64,000 nt of DNA from Paenibacillus contaminans (GCF_003285015.1 NZ_QMFB01000026.1:1-64000); one strand, 5' to 3'. Shown: positions 25,806 to 35,175, counted from the stretch's first letter. Translations and numbers: made by a program. The notes: a model not told the origin generated them from the sequence alone.

Positions 25806-26321
25806 TCAAAACCTTTCTTCCCGAATAAATACGATTTTCACGCCGATGATTTGCTCCCGTTCGTCTTTGGCCAGAAAAGCTTGATATCCTCCGTCGCCCA
25901 TTCCCGATCGGGAAACGACGCCTCCGTCTATGACGCCGGCTTCATCATTGCTTTCCGTAATATCGCAGCATGCCAAATACCAATCGCTATCCGCATCGGG
26001 GTCTTGGTTTTCCGTTTCGCTGTCGCTTAGCCTGTACTTGACGATGTCGAAAATACCGGCTTGCCCGCTGTCCACGCCAATAATAAAATCGCATCTCACC
26101 CACTGCAAATCGTCAATCGAGTTATTATTATGATGAGCGAACAGCTTGGAGCACACCTCGCCCCAATCGTCCAGCTCCGTTTTCTCCACAAGCCCGTTCC
26201 AGACTCCGTTCCGCGCATTTTCCAAAACGCCCATAACCGGCACGTCGTTCAGATCAAAACACGGATCGGATACGACTAGCTTACCCGACTCGACTTGGAA
26301 TTTTCCTAGTTCAATCATCAT
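25806..26321 (-). CDS. DUF4241-family protein
   Basis: This 171-residue soluble acidic protein contains GVDSGQAGIFD and SRSGMGDGGYQAF, which I associate with the DUF4241 family of unknown function. No signal peptide or membrane helix is present. Two ATG codons stand at the start, with GGGAGA about 11 bases before. It is divergent from the TetR-family gene. No function is proposed. Confidence 0.7.
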   Translation of the reverse strand: MMIELGKFQVESGKLVVSDPCFDLNDVPVMGVLENARNGVWNGLVEKTELDDWGEVCSKLFAHHNNNSIDDLQWVRCDFIIGVDSGQAGIFDIVKYRLSDSETENQDPDADSDWYLACCDITESNDEAGVIDGGVVSRSGMGDGGYQAFLAKDEREQIIGVKIVFIREERF

Positions 26322-26476
26322 GTATGCTCTACTCTCCCATTCACTGAACCCGATTTGTATAGAAATCCAATTTTTATCATTGTAGCAGATATCTCGTGAC
26401 CATGCCCCCGCTCCTTCTCGAATTAAGTCTTGCCTGCGGCTTCATACAAGAGTCATGAACAGCCGTGCGGCTTCAT

Positions 26477-26525
26477 TTGCAATTCCTCCTTTAATCTGCT
26501 ACGATAACTGACGAACGTTCGTTAG
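26477..26525 (+). promoter_or_regulatory. TetR-family promoter with operator
   Basis: TTGCAA (26477-26482), a 17-bp spacer and TACGAT (26500-26505) form a promoter. It is followed at 26508-26525 by CTGACGAACGTTCGTTAG, an 18-bp palindrome with one mismatched pair. The operator covers the expected transcription start, as in self-repressing TetR genes. Confidence 0.75.
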
Positions 26526-26542
26526 GAATGAGGGCGATTTCT

Positions 26543-27124
26543 TTGAAAAGCAACGATATTAAGCGGGCGGCTCTAAAATACTTCACCTTGCACGGTTATG
26601 AAGGAGCTTCCTTATCTCAGATAGCCGATGAAGTCGGCATGAAGAAACAATCGCTATACGCGCATTTCAAAGGAAAAGACGATCTTTTCCTGCAAGTGGT
26701 GCATGATGCGAAGGAGGCCGAGCTGTCTTCCATCATCCGATATTTCGCTCAAATTGGCCCGCAAAATCCCGAGAACGCTCTATTCGGATTTTTGCAGCTC
26801 ATCAACGATCTTTTTCAAGAAAGCGAGCAGTTGAAGTTTTGGCTGCGCATGTCCTTTTTTCCGCCGGCTCATCTTGTCGATGCGGTTGAAATAGAAGTTA
26901 TCGATATCGAAAACAAAGTGCAGGCGCTTCTGGAAGGCAGGTTTCGCGAATGGATCGACGCCGATTTAATTGCCGCGGATTCGGCCAGAACGGCGACCCT
27001 CGCTTTCTCGGGAATCGTGGACTCGATTATGCTGGAGCTTGTATACGGCAATAATCAGAAGCGGCTGAAGGATAAGCTGGAGGCCTCTTGGACAGTATTT
27101 TGGAGAGGGATATCACATCATTGA
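26543..27124 (+). CDS. TetR-family repressor
   Basis: This 193-residue protein has an N-terminal helix-turn-helix (GASLSQIADEVGMKKQSLYAHFKGKDDLF) and an all-helical ligand-binding domain. It probably represses itself and the MFS gene that follows 53 bp downstream, releasing DNA when a drug-like ligand binds. The TTG at 26543 is preferred because GAGGG lies 8 bases before it; the ATG at 26528 has no such site. The palindrome just upstream is the likely operator. Confidence 0.9.
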   Translation: MKSNDIKRAALKYFTLHGYEGASLSQIADEVGMKKQSLYAHFKGKDDLFLQVVHDAKEAELSSIIRYFAQIGPQNPENALFGFLQLINDLFQESEQLKFWLRMSFFPPAHLVDAVEIEVIDIENKVQALLEGRFREWIDADLIAADSARTATLAFSGIVDSIMLELVYGNNQKRLKDKLEASWTVFWRGISHH

Positions 27125-27177
27125 TTTTTTAGAGGTACTTTAAACTCGCAACTTATAACATAATGGAGTAAACAGTC

Positions 27178-28377
27178 ATGAAAAAAACGATTAAAGAACA
27201 AAAAGCGGTTTTAATTATTTTGCTTAGCAATATTTTCATTGCCTTTCTCGGCATCGGTCTCGTCATTCCCGTGATGCCGTCTTTTATGAATATCATGCAT
27301 TTGTCGGGAAAAACGATGGGGTATCTCGTCGCTGCATTTGCGGTGGCACAGCTGGTTTTGTCGCCGCTCGCAGGACGCTGGGTTGATCGCTACGGCAGAA
27401 AGAAAATGATCATCATCGGTCTGGGCCTCTTCGGCATTGCGGAGCTGATCTTCGGTCTGGGAACGAATGTAGGCGTGCTTTATTTCTCAAGGATTCTGAA
27501 CGGATTTAGCGCCGCCTTTATTATGCCCGCCGTTACGGCATATATTGCGGACATTACATCGATCGAGGAACGGCCGAAGGCGATGGGTTATATGTCCGCA
27601 GCCATCAGCACCGGTTTTATTATCGGTCCGGGGATCGGCGGCTTTCTTGCGGAGTATGGAATACGGATGCCCTTCTACTTTGCGGCAGTCTTAGCCTTTG
27701 TCGCTTGCATTTCATCGATCTTTATTTTAAAAGAGCCGCTAACCAAGAAACAGCTTGCGGAAATTTCCGCGATTACCGCTCAAACAAGCTTTTTCAGCGA
27801 TTTAAAAAGATCGCTTAACCCGCTTTACTTTATTGCCTTTATCATCGTATTCGTGCTCGCATTCGGCTTATCCGCCTATGAAACCGTGTTTAGCCTGTTT
27901 TCCGATCACAAATTCGGCTATACGCCCAAGGACATCGCAGCCATTATTACGATAAGCTCGATTTTCGGCGTTATTGTGCAGATCTTCCTGTTCGGTAAAA
28001 TGGTCGACAAACTCGGCGAGAAAAAAGTGATCCAGATTTGCTTAATTTCCGGAGCCGTTCTAGCGGTAGGTTCTACCGTCATCACCGGCTTTGGCGCCGT
28101 GCTGGCGGTAACATGCCTCATCTTCCTCGCCTTTGACCTGCTGCGTCCGGCATTGACGACCTTCCTGTCAAGAGCCGCCGGAAAAGAGCAAGGGTTCGTT
28201 GCCGGCATGAACTCGACCTATACGAGCTTGGGCAATATCGTCGGACCGGCCATGGGCGGGATATTGTTTGATGCAAACATCCATTTTCCGTATCTTTTTG
28301 CTGCTGTCATTATGGTCATTGGCCTCGGCATTACCGTCAAGTGGAAGGAAAAACAATTCACGGAGAATAACGTATAG
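27178..28377 (+). CDS. MFS multidrug efflux transporter, DHA1 type
   Basis: The 399-residue membrane protein has about 12 helices. The motif-A loop is clear (SPLAGRWVDRYGRKKMIIIG) and motif C is GYMSAAISTGFIIGPGIGGFLAEYG. It resembles Bmr/Blt/NorA drug-proton antiporters. It lies behind a TetR-family gene with its own site (TGGAG, 9 bases). The substrate cannot be named. Confidence 0.9.
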   Translation: MKKTIKEQKAVLIILLSNIFIAFLGIGLVIPVMPSFMNIMHLSGKTMGYLVAAFAVAQLVLSPLAGRWVDRYGRKKMIIIGLGLFGIAELIFGLGTNVGVLYFSRILNGFSAAFIMPAVTAYIADITSIEERPKAMGYMSAAISTGFIIGPGIGGFLAEYGIRMPFYFAAVLAFVACISSIFILKEPLTKKQLAEISAITAQTSFFSDLKRSLNPLYFIAFIIVFVLAFGLSAYETVFSLFSDHKFGYTPKDIAAIITISSIFGVIVQIFLFGKMVDKLGEKKVIQICLISGAVLAVGSTVITGFGAVLAVTCLIFLAFDLLRPALTTFLSRAAGKEQGFVAGMNSTYTSLGNIVGPAMGGILFDANIHFPYLFAAVIMVIGLGITVKWKEKQFTENNV

Positions 28378-28404
28378 AGTAGTCGATTTTCAAGTGCGTT
28401 GAAT

Positions 28405-28530
28405 TCTATATGAATTTTCATATAAATCCGTCGGAAATATCGCAAAATAATAAATTCTATATGAGTTTTCATATAGATTCGTCGAGATGATTCCAGAACG
28501 AAAAAATCTATATGATTATTCATACACAAT
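28405..28530. repeat. Three near-palindromes at exact 51-bp spacing
   Basis: TATATGAATTTTCATATA at 28407, TATATGAGTTTTCATATA at 28458 and a decayed TATATGATTATTCATACA at 28509 are each exactly 51 bp apart. Units 1 and 2 also share TTCTATATGA and CGTCG after the palindrome. Each could form a hairpin. They follow the MFS stop codon; no gene lies here. They may be a minisatellite or a phased binding array. Confidence 0.8.
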
Positions 28531-28653
28531 TGAGCGGTGAACATAATTTAGCCCCTAGTCCAAGGACTAATGACTTCGCCGCCCTTAAAAGTCCGGCGCG
28601 TTTTCCGAGAAATGGAACAACTGGCTGAGGATTTACTATCTCAAGTTTTACAG

Positions 28654-28680
28654 AAGGACCGTCCGTTACCGGCGGTCCTT
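28654..28680 (+). terminator. Possible terminator downstream of the MFS gene
   Basis: AAGGACCG (28654-28661) pairs with CGGTCCTT (28673-28680) across an 11-base loop. Only a short T run follows. It precedes the broken dapA-like gene. Confidence 0.4.
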
Positions 28681-28684
28681 TGGT

Positions 28685-29418
28685 GTATCGTTTTACGTAG
28701 CTGCCCAAATCGCGTTGTCCGGCGGGAAAGCATTCCGCATCCGCTTAAGGCTTCCACAGACAAACACGGGGATCGACGCGTTCGTCCAAGTCACGAATCG
28801 GCTGGCTGCTGCGGAGGAATCGGACGATGTATGGATCGCGCGCGCGAGCATCATCCTGGACGCGTTCCCACAAATGAGCTTCGGGTTATATGAATGCCCT
28901 TATCCTTATAAACGCTTGATGTCGGAGAAGCTGATCGCGTGGTGCGCCCGCTCCGGCCGCTTCTCGTTCCTGAAAGATACGTGCTGCGATCCCGCGACGC
29001 TTCAGGAACGGTTACGGCTGTGTGCCGGGAGCGGCCTGCAGCTGTTCAACGCCAATCGGCGACGCTTCTGCAAAGCCTCCGGCTCGGGTATGCCGGGTTC
29101 AGCGGCGTGATGGGCAGCTTCCATCCGGAGCTGTATGTCGCGCTAACTCGCAATTGGCGGACAGCCCCCGATCAAGCGGAGCGGCTGCAAAATTTCCTCG
29201 GCCTGTCGTCCGTTCTGGAAACGCAAAATTATTCCTTAAACGCGAAATACTATTTGCAGTTGGAGGGACTGCCTTTGCTTGTTAATTCCCGAGCCAAACG
29301 CGGCACCGTGTTGTCCGCTTCGCAGCGCCTCGAGGTGGAGCAATTCCGAAGCATTTCGCAGGAATACGCGGAGGCGGTCATCCGTTCATACGACCGCCAG
29401 ACGAAAAGAAATCAATAA
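28685..29418 (+). pseudogene. Broken dihydrodipicolinate synthase-family gene
   Basis: Two frames together give the C-terminal two thirds of a DapA-family aldolase: AFRIRLRLPQTNTGIDAF, GLYECPYPYKRLMS and FLKDTCCDP (with the Schiff-base Lys) in one frame, then ATLLQSLRLGYAGFSGVM and FHPELYVALTRNW in the next. The switch falls at about 29057, where one base appears to be missing after LFNAN. The N-terminal third, with the usual barrel start, is absent, and the hairpin at 28654 lies where it should be. The family includes sugar-acid aldolases, so it may once have served glycan breakdown. Confidence 0.8.
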
Positions 29419-29496
29419 GGATAAACATCGGCGTTTTTGACAGACGAAGCGCGATTATCGGGGAAGCGAGCAATCATTGATAAATCGAAGGCAAAC

Positions 29497-29656
29497 GGGC
29501 TGTCCCAAAAAGGTATGCTCAAGTGAGCGAATCCCATAAATGATGTAAAAGAATCTTCAAAACCACTATGTAAGTGGAATTGAAGGTTCTTTTGTTAAAC
29601 GAATTCATGTGAGAAGTGGGGGCCGAAAACTCCGAAAACGACTTTTTGGACAGCCC
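29497..29656. mobile_element. 160-bp MITE-like element, copy 1
   Basis: The ends are GGGCTGTCCCAAAAA and, on the right, TTTTTGGACAGCCC. Inside are the palindrome GCTCAAGTGAGC and a long hairpin, AAAAGAATCTTCAA (29547-29560) with TTGAAGGTTCTTTT (29580-29593), containing an inner CCACT/AGTGG stem. The one arm mismatch is a G-U pair in RNA. It is almost identical to the inverse of 62437-62595. It carries no coding sequence. Confidence 0.85.
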
Positions 29657-29705
29657 CCTCCTACTAAGAATAGATCTCCTCCATCTGCAAGATAGCTGCT
29701 TACAA

Positions 29706-30920
29706 TTAACTCTGTAGACGATTCGGGGCCCTATGCATATGCTTAGCCTCGCCTTGTTGATTACGGTCCAGAAAATAGCTGATTGCTGTCATTAATGAAG
29801 CAGCGACCGCAGTAAGCCCTCCGATCCAGGAAGCATCGATAAGCTCCATATTCGTAGCGGCAAATCCGCCCAAGGATGAGCCGAGCGCAATTCCCACATT
29901 TACGGATACCGGGGTCAGCGATGAAGCTAAATCTTTTGCAGACGGAAAATGCTTATCGGCCAAATCGATGAAATACAACTGCATGGTGGCATTCATTGTA
30001 TAAACGACAAGAGCAACAAACGATAGGCTTATTAATGCTGCTATTGTCGAATGGGAAGTCAAATAAAGCGATGCAAGAATTGCCGCTTGAAAAAGGAACA
30101 CATACCGCAGTTTTCCCATCCCGTTGCGAGCCGCGATTTTTCCGCCAATTAACGTGCTGAATATGGAAACAACCCCGTAAAGCAAAAATACAAGACTAAT
30201 ATATCGGTACGGAACCGAGAGCACTTCCAGCAGCAGAGGCGTTAAATACGTATATACGGTATAAGTCGCAGCAATGCTTAACGCCGGAATAAAAAAGGCG
30301 ATTATGATTCGCAAATTGGTTAACAGTCGGATTTGTTTTATAAACGAACTTTTTGTCCCTTTTAGTTCTCTTGGGATTGTTAGCGAACATGCGATCAATG
30401 AAACGATCCCCAACAAAGAGGTAAACCAAAAGGCCATATGCCAGCCGCCCCATTGTCCCACAGCGGTTCCAAGAGGCACCCCCGCTACGCTGGCTATCGT
30501 AAAACCCGCAAAGATGACCGAAATAACTTTGCCTCTCTTTTCGGCAGGCATCGTTTCGCTGGCAACCGCCATCGCAAGTGCAATTAACATTCCGGTAGCG
30601 ACGGCAGTGAGCACCCTGGAAACAATAAGCAGCGTAAATGATCCGGATAAGGCGGTTATGATGTTCCCTGCAATAAAAACGGCAATCAAAGCAAGCACGA
30701 GCGGATACTTCGAGAATCGGCTTACTATAGCCGTCAAGACCGGCGTACCGATCGCAAAAGCTATGGCGAAGGCCGATACCGCAGCTCCTGCCGTCGATAT
30801 GACGATATTTAAATCGGCGGCTATTTCAGCCAGAAGCCCTACGATAACGAATTCACTCGTTCCCAAGACGAAAGTCATTGCAAACAAATTTATTGTTAGA
30901 AGCCTTTGCTGCTTAGTCAA
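29706..30920 (-). CDS. MFS efflux transporter, AraJ/YdhP-like
   Basis: The 404-residue, 12-helix transporter begins with LLTINLFAMTFVLGTSEFVIVGLL, a signature of DHA1 sugar/drug efflux proteins, where TSEFV in helix 1 is typical. The TTG at 30920 is chosen: AAAGGAG sits 8 bases upstream and the first helix follows at once, whereas earlier starts would overlap the MerR-family gene. It is cotranscribed with that regulator, which probably controls it. Confidence 0.9.
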   Translation of the reverse strand: MTKQQRLLTINLFAMTFVLGTSEFVIVGLLAEIAADLNIVISTAGAAVSAFAIAFAIGTPVLTAIVSRFSKYPLVLALIAVFIAGNIITALSGSFTLLIVSRVLTAVATGMLIALAMAVASETMPAEKRGKVISVIFAGFTIASVAGVPLGTAVGQWGGWHMAFWFTSLLGIVSLIACSLTIPRELKGTKSSFIKQIRLLTNLRIIIAFFIPALSIAATYTVYTYLTPLLLEVLSVPYRYISLVFLLYGVVSIFSTLIGGKIAARNGMGKLRYVFLFQAAILASLYLTSHSTIAALISLSFVALVVYTMNATMQLYFIDLADKHFPSAKDLASSLTPVSVNVGIALGSSLGGFAATNMELIDASWIGGLTAVAASLMTAISYFLDRNQQGEAKHMHRAPNRLQS

Positions 30921-30954
30921 AACCGAAACTCCTTTCCTTATGATCGTAAGTAAA

Positions 30955-31767
30955 TCAAAGTCTTTCAACGGCAATCTGTATCTCCGCGACAAAAGCTTCT
31001 GGATCGTCTGATTTCTCATGCGGAATGCAGATTTCGCGGCGCGGCTCATTCTCCTTCATTCGATATCCGTTTCGTTCGATCCACACCGCCAGTTCCGTGC
31101 TAGCCGTGCAGCGGCTCGTTGTTCGGCAATGATGGATTAGCGTCGCCATCAGCGGAACTTCCGGCAATTGTTTTACGATAAAAGGGTGCCGCTCCGGTAT
31201 TTTTTGAGCAAGCACACGGGCCACTTCCATGTCTATCTCGTCGTCGCTTTCCTCGCAGCCGTGCCAAAGAACCATTTGAGACAGCGAAGACAGACCGTAG
31301 CTCCCCAAATAATCGTCCAGCTGGCGGAAAAGCTCGGGGATTTGTCTAAGCGAAGCTTTTTGACGGTAAGACAGCACGAGCTGCGGCTCAACTTCTTTTA
31401 AAACGACATCCTGCGACCGTTCTTTCCCCTCATGTTGGATGCCGCTAAGACGTTCCTTGATACGATCGAGTCTGGCCTGTTCCTTCTCCAGAACGGACTG
31501 AATTTCAATTTGCTTGATCCGGAACATCCCCCTGATTTGCTCAAGCGGAATTTGCTCGTCCATCATCACGCGAATTTGCTCCAAGGAGAAGCCCAGTTCT
31601 TTAAATGCCAAAATACGGTGTAGTTGAAACATTTGGTCGGCCGAGTAATACCGGTATCCTGTAAATTTGTCGGTGTGAGCCGGCTTAAGCAGGTTCAACT
31701 GGTCGTAGTAACGCAGCGTTTTCACGGACAATTGGCTGATTTTCGAAAATTCGCTGATTTTAAACAT
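30955..31767 (-). CDS. MerR-family regulator with effector-binding domain
   Basis: The 270-residue protein has an N-terminal MerR winged helix (KISEFSKISQLSVKTLRYYDQLNLLKP), a coiled-coil dimer helix (75-115) and a GyrI-like effector domain (125-270). MerR proteins untwist promoters with long spacers; a 19-bp-spacer promoter with a dyad lies directly upstream. ATG at 31767 follows AAGGAG. The gene directly downstream encodes an MFS exporter, so a BmrR-like drug-response pair is likely. Confidence 0.9.
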   Translation of the reverse strand: MFKISEFSKISQLSVKTLRYYDQLNLLKPAHTDKFTGYRYYSADQMFQLHRILAFKELGFSLEQIRVMMDEQIPLEQIRGMFRIKQIEIQSVLEKEQARLDRIKERLSGIQHEGKERSQDVVLKEVEPQLVLSYRQKASLRQIPELFRQLDDYLGSYGLSSLSQMVLWHGCEESDDEIDMEVARVLAQKIPERHPFIVKQLPEVPLMATLIHHCRTTSRCTASTELAVWIERNGYRMKENEPRREICIPHEKSDDPEAFVAEIQIAVERL

Positions 31768-31819
31768 CGTTGCTGCATCTCCTTGCAAAAATATTTCTGT
31801 TGTCCTTATGTCATTACCG

Positions 31820-31850
31820 AGTATATCCCTCCAGTTGAGGGGAGAGTCAA
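31820..31850 (-). promoter_or_regulatory. MerR-type promoter with 19-bp spacer
   Basis: On the minus strand TTGACT (31850-31845) and TATACT (31825-31820) are separated by 19 bp. Inside the spacer CCCTC and GAGGG form a dyad (31827-31841). Over-long spacers with a central dyad are the hallmark of MerR-activated promoters. Confidence 0.8.
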
Positions 31851-31950
31851 GCCGGGCACTAATAATTCGTATGAACAAGCAAAAAAACCTGTCTGTATGA
31901 TTCTGTATGACGAGGGGGTTACATCGATTTCATTCCTTCCTTCGTACGTC

Positions 31951-32003
31951 AAAAAAGCTTGAAACGCTCTTCCGTCAATCAGGAAGAGATTTCAAGCTTT
32001 TTT
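31951..32003 (-). terminator. Strong terminator at the end of module 2
   Basis: AAAAAAGCTTGAAA with CTCTTCC pairs with GGAAGAG and TTTCAAGCTTTTTT, leaving an 8-base loop. T runs on both strands allow it to work in both directions. It lies directly after the GH-A gene. Confidence 0.9.
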
Positions 32004-32007
32004 ATGA

Positions 32008-35000
32008 TTAGCCGACCCGAATCTCGATTTCATCCGGCCGGTATACGGAAAGCAGCTCGCCTGCGTTATTCGTCGCAAACAGCACGGAACGCTCGCTCGC
32101 GAGCTTGAACTCATAGGTGCGGCCCGAAGCCGGATCTTTAACCCGGATCGCGGCGCTGCGGCCGTACTCCGATACGAAGACGTATAAAGAGCCGTCGCGG
32201 AACGCCAGCTTGCGTCCGTATACGCCGGGCAGCTCCCCGCCTCGCTGCCACTCCAGCTCTGCGGCAATGCCGCAATCCGCCAGAACAAACTCATACAAAG
32301 ACTTGACCGCTTCGCTTCGGTCGTTCAACTCAACCGGCAAGCCGGTCCATAACAGCCGGCCGGCTCCGAGAGCGACCTCCATCAGCCCAGCCGGCACTTC
32401 CGCGTCTTCCGCCTCCTGCCCTGCCCCGGCGGCAGAAACCGCGATTTCCTTACATAACTGGGCGATTTTACGCTCCCCGAACGACAAGCGCAGGACGCCC
32501 TCTCCGACTAGCAGTTCTTCTTCGCGTTGGACATTCCCAAGAACGCGCGGCCCGAGCTGCTCCGTCAGCCGCTCGACAGGCTGCCAGTGCTCACTCAGCC
32601 CGGCCGGGCCGGTGAACAGCAGCGTGCCTCCCGCTTCGCTCACATGAGCCATGAGCTGCTGCAGAGCCTTATCGCTGAAATTGTGCGCGCTTGGTACGAC
32701 GATCAGCTTCGGCGGCTTATCCTTCAGCGCGCTCAGCTCGTATTCGCCCAAGGCACGGAAATGCGTGTTCAGCTCGTAAGCTAGCACTCTCGTCAGCCGG
32801 CTCGTTGCCTCAACGGCAAGACGCCGGTTCGACAAATCGTTCGAATAAGGGAATACGACAACGATATCCTCCTGCCGTCGATCCTCGAACAAATCGCGAA
32901 CGGTACTCATGAATCGGCCGAAGCCGTACGAAACGTCCGCCTCAGGCTTCTGGGTGCCGTCCGCGCGCAGCGCCCCGATGTTCGACTCGTTGACGTTATT
33001 CATATACATATTCGTATGCCACAGCCATTGTACCGCTCCCGCGCCGCCGGTCGAGAACGCGTAGGCGTACTTGCGTTCCAATATGTTGCGCAGCTCCGCC
33101 TCCGACCGCTTCGCTCTGCCATCCGGCGTCTCCACATACATAATGCCCGTCTCCTGAATCAGGTTCGGCTTGCCCGGCGTTTTGGCGAATACACCGTCCC
33201 AAACAAGCTGATCCATCAACCACCACGAATGGTTCGTCGTATAGTCCACCGCGCTTTCGTACAGGAAAGGCGATGGCCGCTGTGCGCCGAGCGCTTCATC
33301 CTGACCGATCGTGACGAGCCGGTTAGGAGCCAGCGTCCGGATTGTGGCGCTAAGCTCCTTCGCCCAGCCGTTCAGCATATCCATGCCGAACAGCGAGTAG
33401 TCGAGCCAGCGCGTCCCTTTTTTGCCGGCATGCATATCCTGAATGTCGAAGTTGATTTCCGACGGCTCGGGCGGCCGGACCGCTTCGAAGCCGGGCAGCT
33501 CGGCCGGCGTATAGCCCCATCGCGCCTGAAGCTCGCCGATTGTCTCATAACGAGCTTTCAGCCATTCGATGTATGCAGCTTGCTCGTATACGTCCCGGCT
33601 GCTGCGCGGACCTTCGAAAATTCGCTTCGGATCGAACATCGACGGTTCGTTGATCAAATCCCAATGCACATTCGTGGTCTCGCGATGCCGCGTTACGACG
33701 GCCGCGATAAACCGTTTTTGCGCGGCCACGCTGCGCGGATCGAGATAAGGATTCGCCCCTTCCCACAGCTCCGGCGTGAAAGCGAAAAAGTTGAACGTCA
33801 CCTCGAGCTCATGCCGCTTGGCGGTCAAAATAAAAGCGTCGATCGCCCGCAGCGCCTCCTCGGACGGATGACCGTCCTCGTACATGACATTTCGGTAGCC
33901 GGTCCATAAGCCGGTGCGGATCAGGTTGATCCCCGCCCGCTTCATCTCGGCCATGTCTTTGTCCCATACCGCGACATTCGGCATAAACAGAAACTTGCGC
34001 GCGACGTCCGACGTCATGTACGTCATCCCGACAATCGGCAGCGGCCGCCCTTCTTTGCGGAAATAGTCGCGATCGCACACAAGCGGCTCGCCCTGCGACA
34101 GCAATTCGCGATCGATGCCCCAAAGCGCTTGGCGCAGCACGCGCTTCTCGCTCGTATCGGAGACGGCGGTCAACTCGGCGCCGTAAAGCCCCGTGCTCAG
34201 CTCAACCGGAACATTCAGCGGGATTACCGACAATTCCCGGGAGCCGTTCCATTGGAACGTATGCGTCCATTCCGCTGCGATGTCGCCGTTTGCCGCTTGC
34301 TTGCCGAAGCGGAACGTGCAGCTCCAGCTGCGGTTCGTTTCCTGCAGGCCGTTTGCGCCATGTCCGCCCGCCAAGCATCGGCCCAATTGCTGCATGTGGC
34401 AGCGAAACTTCGGCCGGTCTCCCGGCTCATACGCGGCGTACAGCGGCAGCAGCCACATCTCGGCAACGCCGTGTGCGCAAAAGCCGGCCCAGGCGGCGAT
34501 CGCCTCCGCTCCCGCTTCCGTCCAAAAACCTGACGTGAGCCGCTGGTTGACGAACAGCCAGCGGCTGCCGGCGAACTCGCCTTTTGCATGCTCCAGCAGC
34601 ACGACCGGCGCCGCCACCTCGCGTCCGTCGGCGGACAGCCCCTTCACGAGCGGATAAATCCGCGCATCCATCGGTCCGGCCGAGCCGCTTTCGTGCGGAA
34701 TATCGCTTTGCCGGGTGACGTGCATGATCAAGCTGAATGTCGGCTCAATAGTCAAAGCGTCGACATAATGAGCGGCAGCTGGAATATCCTCGAATGAAAC
34801 GAGCCGTTCGATCGGTGACGGGGCGACCGGCATCGCCTCATGAATAAGCAATTGGCGGTGGTACGCGGTTTGCTCGGCCTCCGCCGCCCATTGTCCTTCC
34901 TTACGGCTCACCGGCAGGCGGAAAGGCGCTCCGCCCAAGCTTACCAAGCCTCCGCCCCGCTTCAGAAACGCCAAAATCGCGCACCAAGCGTCCTTTGGGA

Positions 35001-35175
35001 AATACGGGGCATGCAAATTGACGAAGCAGCCGCCCTCGCAGCTTTCAAGCAACTCGGCCAACCGTTCGGCGCCGACTAAGAAGCCTGCGGCGGAAAGCCG
35101 TTCGAGCTGTACCGCGTCCGGCGCATCGGAAGCGAGCGGAAAGCCCGGTTCGTAAAACAAAATCGTACGGTTCAT
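32008..35175 (-). CDS. Large GH-A clan glycoside hydrolase (GH5/GH42-like)
   Basis: This is a 1,055-residue protein without a signal peptide. Residues 1-370 form an N-terminal module with no clear match; 370-700 form a (beta/alpha)8 barrel with acid/base Glu in HWDLINEPSMFDP (about 510) and a likely nucleophile Glu in LIQETGIMYVE (about 672); 730-900 look like a GH42-type trimerisation, class-I-amidotransferase-like fold (IVVVFPYSNDL, KLIVVPSAHNFSD); and a beta domain ends the chain. It probably trims beta-linked or mannosyl units in the cytoplasm. The ATG follows AAGGAGGAC, only 10 bp after the sulfatase stop, so the two are one unit. Confidence 0.82.
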   Translation of the reverse strand: MNRTILFYEPGFPLASDAPDAVQLERLSAAGFLVGAERLAELLESCEGGCFVNLHAPYFPKDAWCAILAFLKRGGGLVSLGGAPFRLPVSRKEGQWAAEAEQTAYHRQLLIHEAMPVAPSPIERLVSFEDIPAAAHYVDALTIEPTFSLIMHVTRQSDIPHESGSAGPMDARIYPLVKGLSADGREVAAPVVLLEHAKGEFAGSRWLFVNQRLTSGFWTEAGAEAIAAWAGFCAHGVAEMWLLPLYAAYEPGDRPKFRCHMQQLGRCLAGGHGANGLQETNRSWSCTFRFGKQAANGDIAAEWTHTFQWNGSRELSVIPLNVPVELSTGLYGAELTAVSDTSEKRVLRQALWGIDRELLSQGEPLVCDRDYFRKEGRPLPIVGMTYMTSDVARKFLFMPNVAVWDKDMAEMKRAGINLIRTGLWTGYRNVMYEDGHPSEEALRAIDAFILTAKRHELEVTFNFFAFTPELWEGANPYLDPRSVAAQKRFIAAVVTRHRETTNVHWDLINEPSMFDPKRIFEGPRSSRDVYEQAAYIEWLKARYETIGELQARWGYTPAELPGFEAVRPPEPSEINFDIQDMHAGKKGTRWLDYSLFGMDMLNGWAKELSATIRTLAPNRLVTIGQDEALGAQRPSPFLYESAVDYTTNHSWWLMDQLVWDGVFAKTPGKPNLIQETGIMYVETPDGRAKRSEAELRNILERKYAYAFSTGGAGAVQWLWHTNMYMNNVNESNIGALRADGTQKPEADVSYGFGRFMSTVRDLFEDRRQEDIVVVFPYSNDLSNRRLAVEATSRLTRVLAYELNTHFRALGEYELSALKDKPPKLIVVPSAHNFSDKALQQLMAHVSEAGGTLLFTGPAGLSEHWQPVERLTEQLGPRVLGNVQREEELLVGEGVLRLSFGERKIAQLCKEIAVSAAGAGQEAEDAEVPAGLMEVALGAGRLLWTGLPVELNDRSEAVKSLYEFVLADCGIAAELEWQRGGELPGVYGRKLAFRDGSLYVFVSEYGRSAAIRVKDPASGRTYEFKLASERSVLFATNNAGELLSVYRPDEIEIRVG

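Noticed and set aside
28218-28544. Minus-strand frame encoding a repeated RRIYMK-H-IEF peptide
   Set aside because: The peptide repeat only mirrors the 51-bp DNA repeats; the frame overlaps the end of the MFS gene and lacks a ribosome site.
29497-29656. Remnant of a full insertion sequence with transposase
   Set aside because: Both copies in the window have the same short length and no transposase trace, so a MITE-like unit is the better description.
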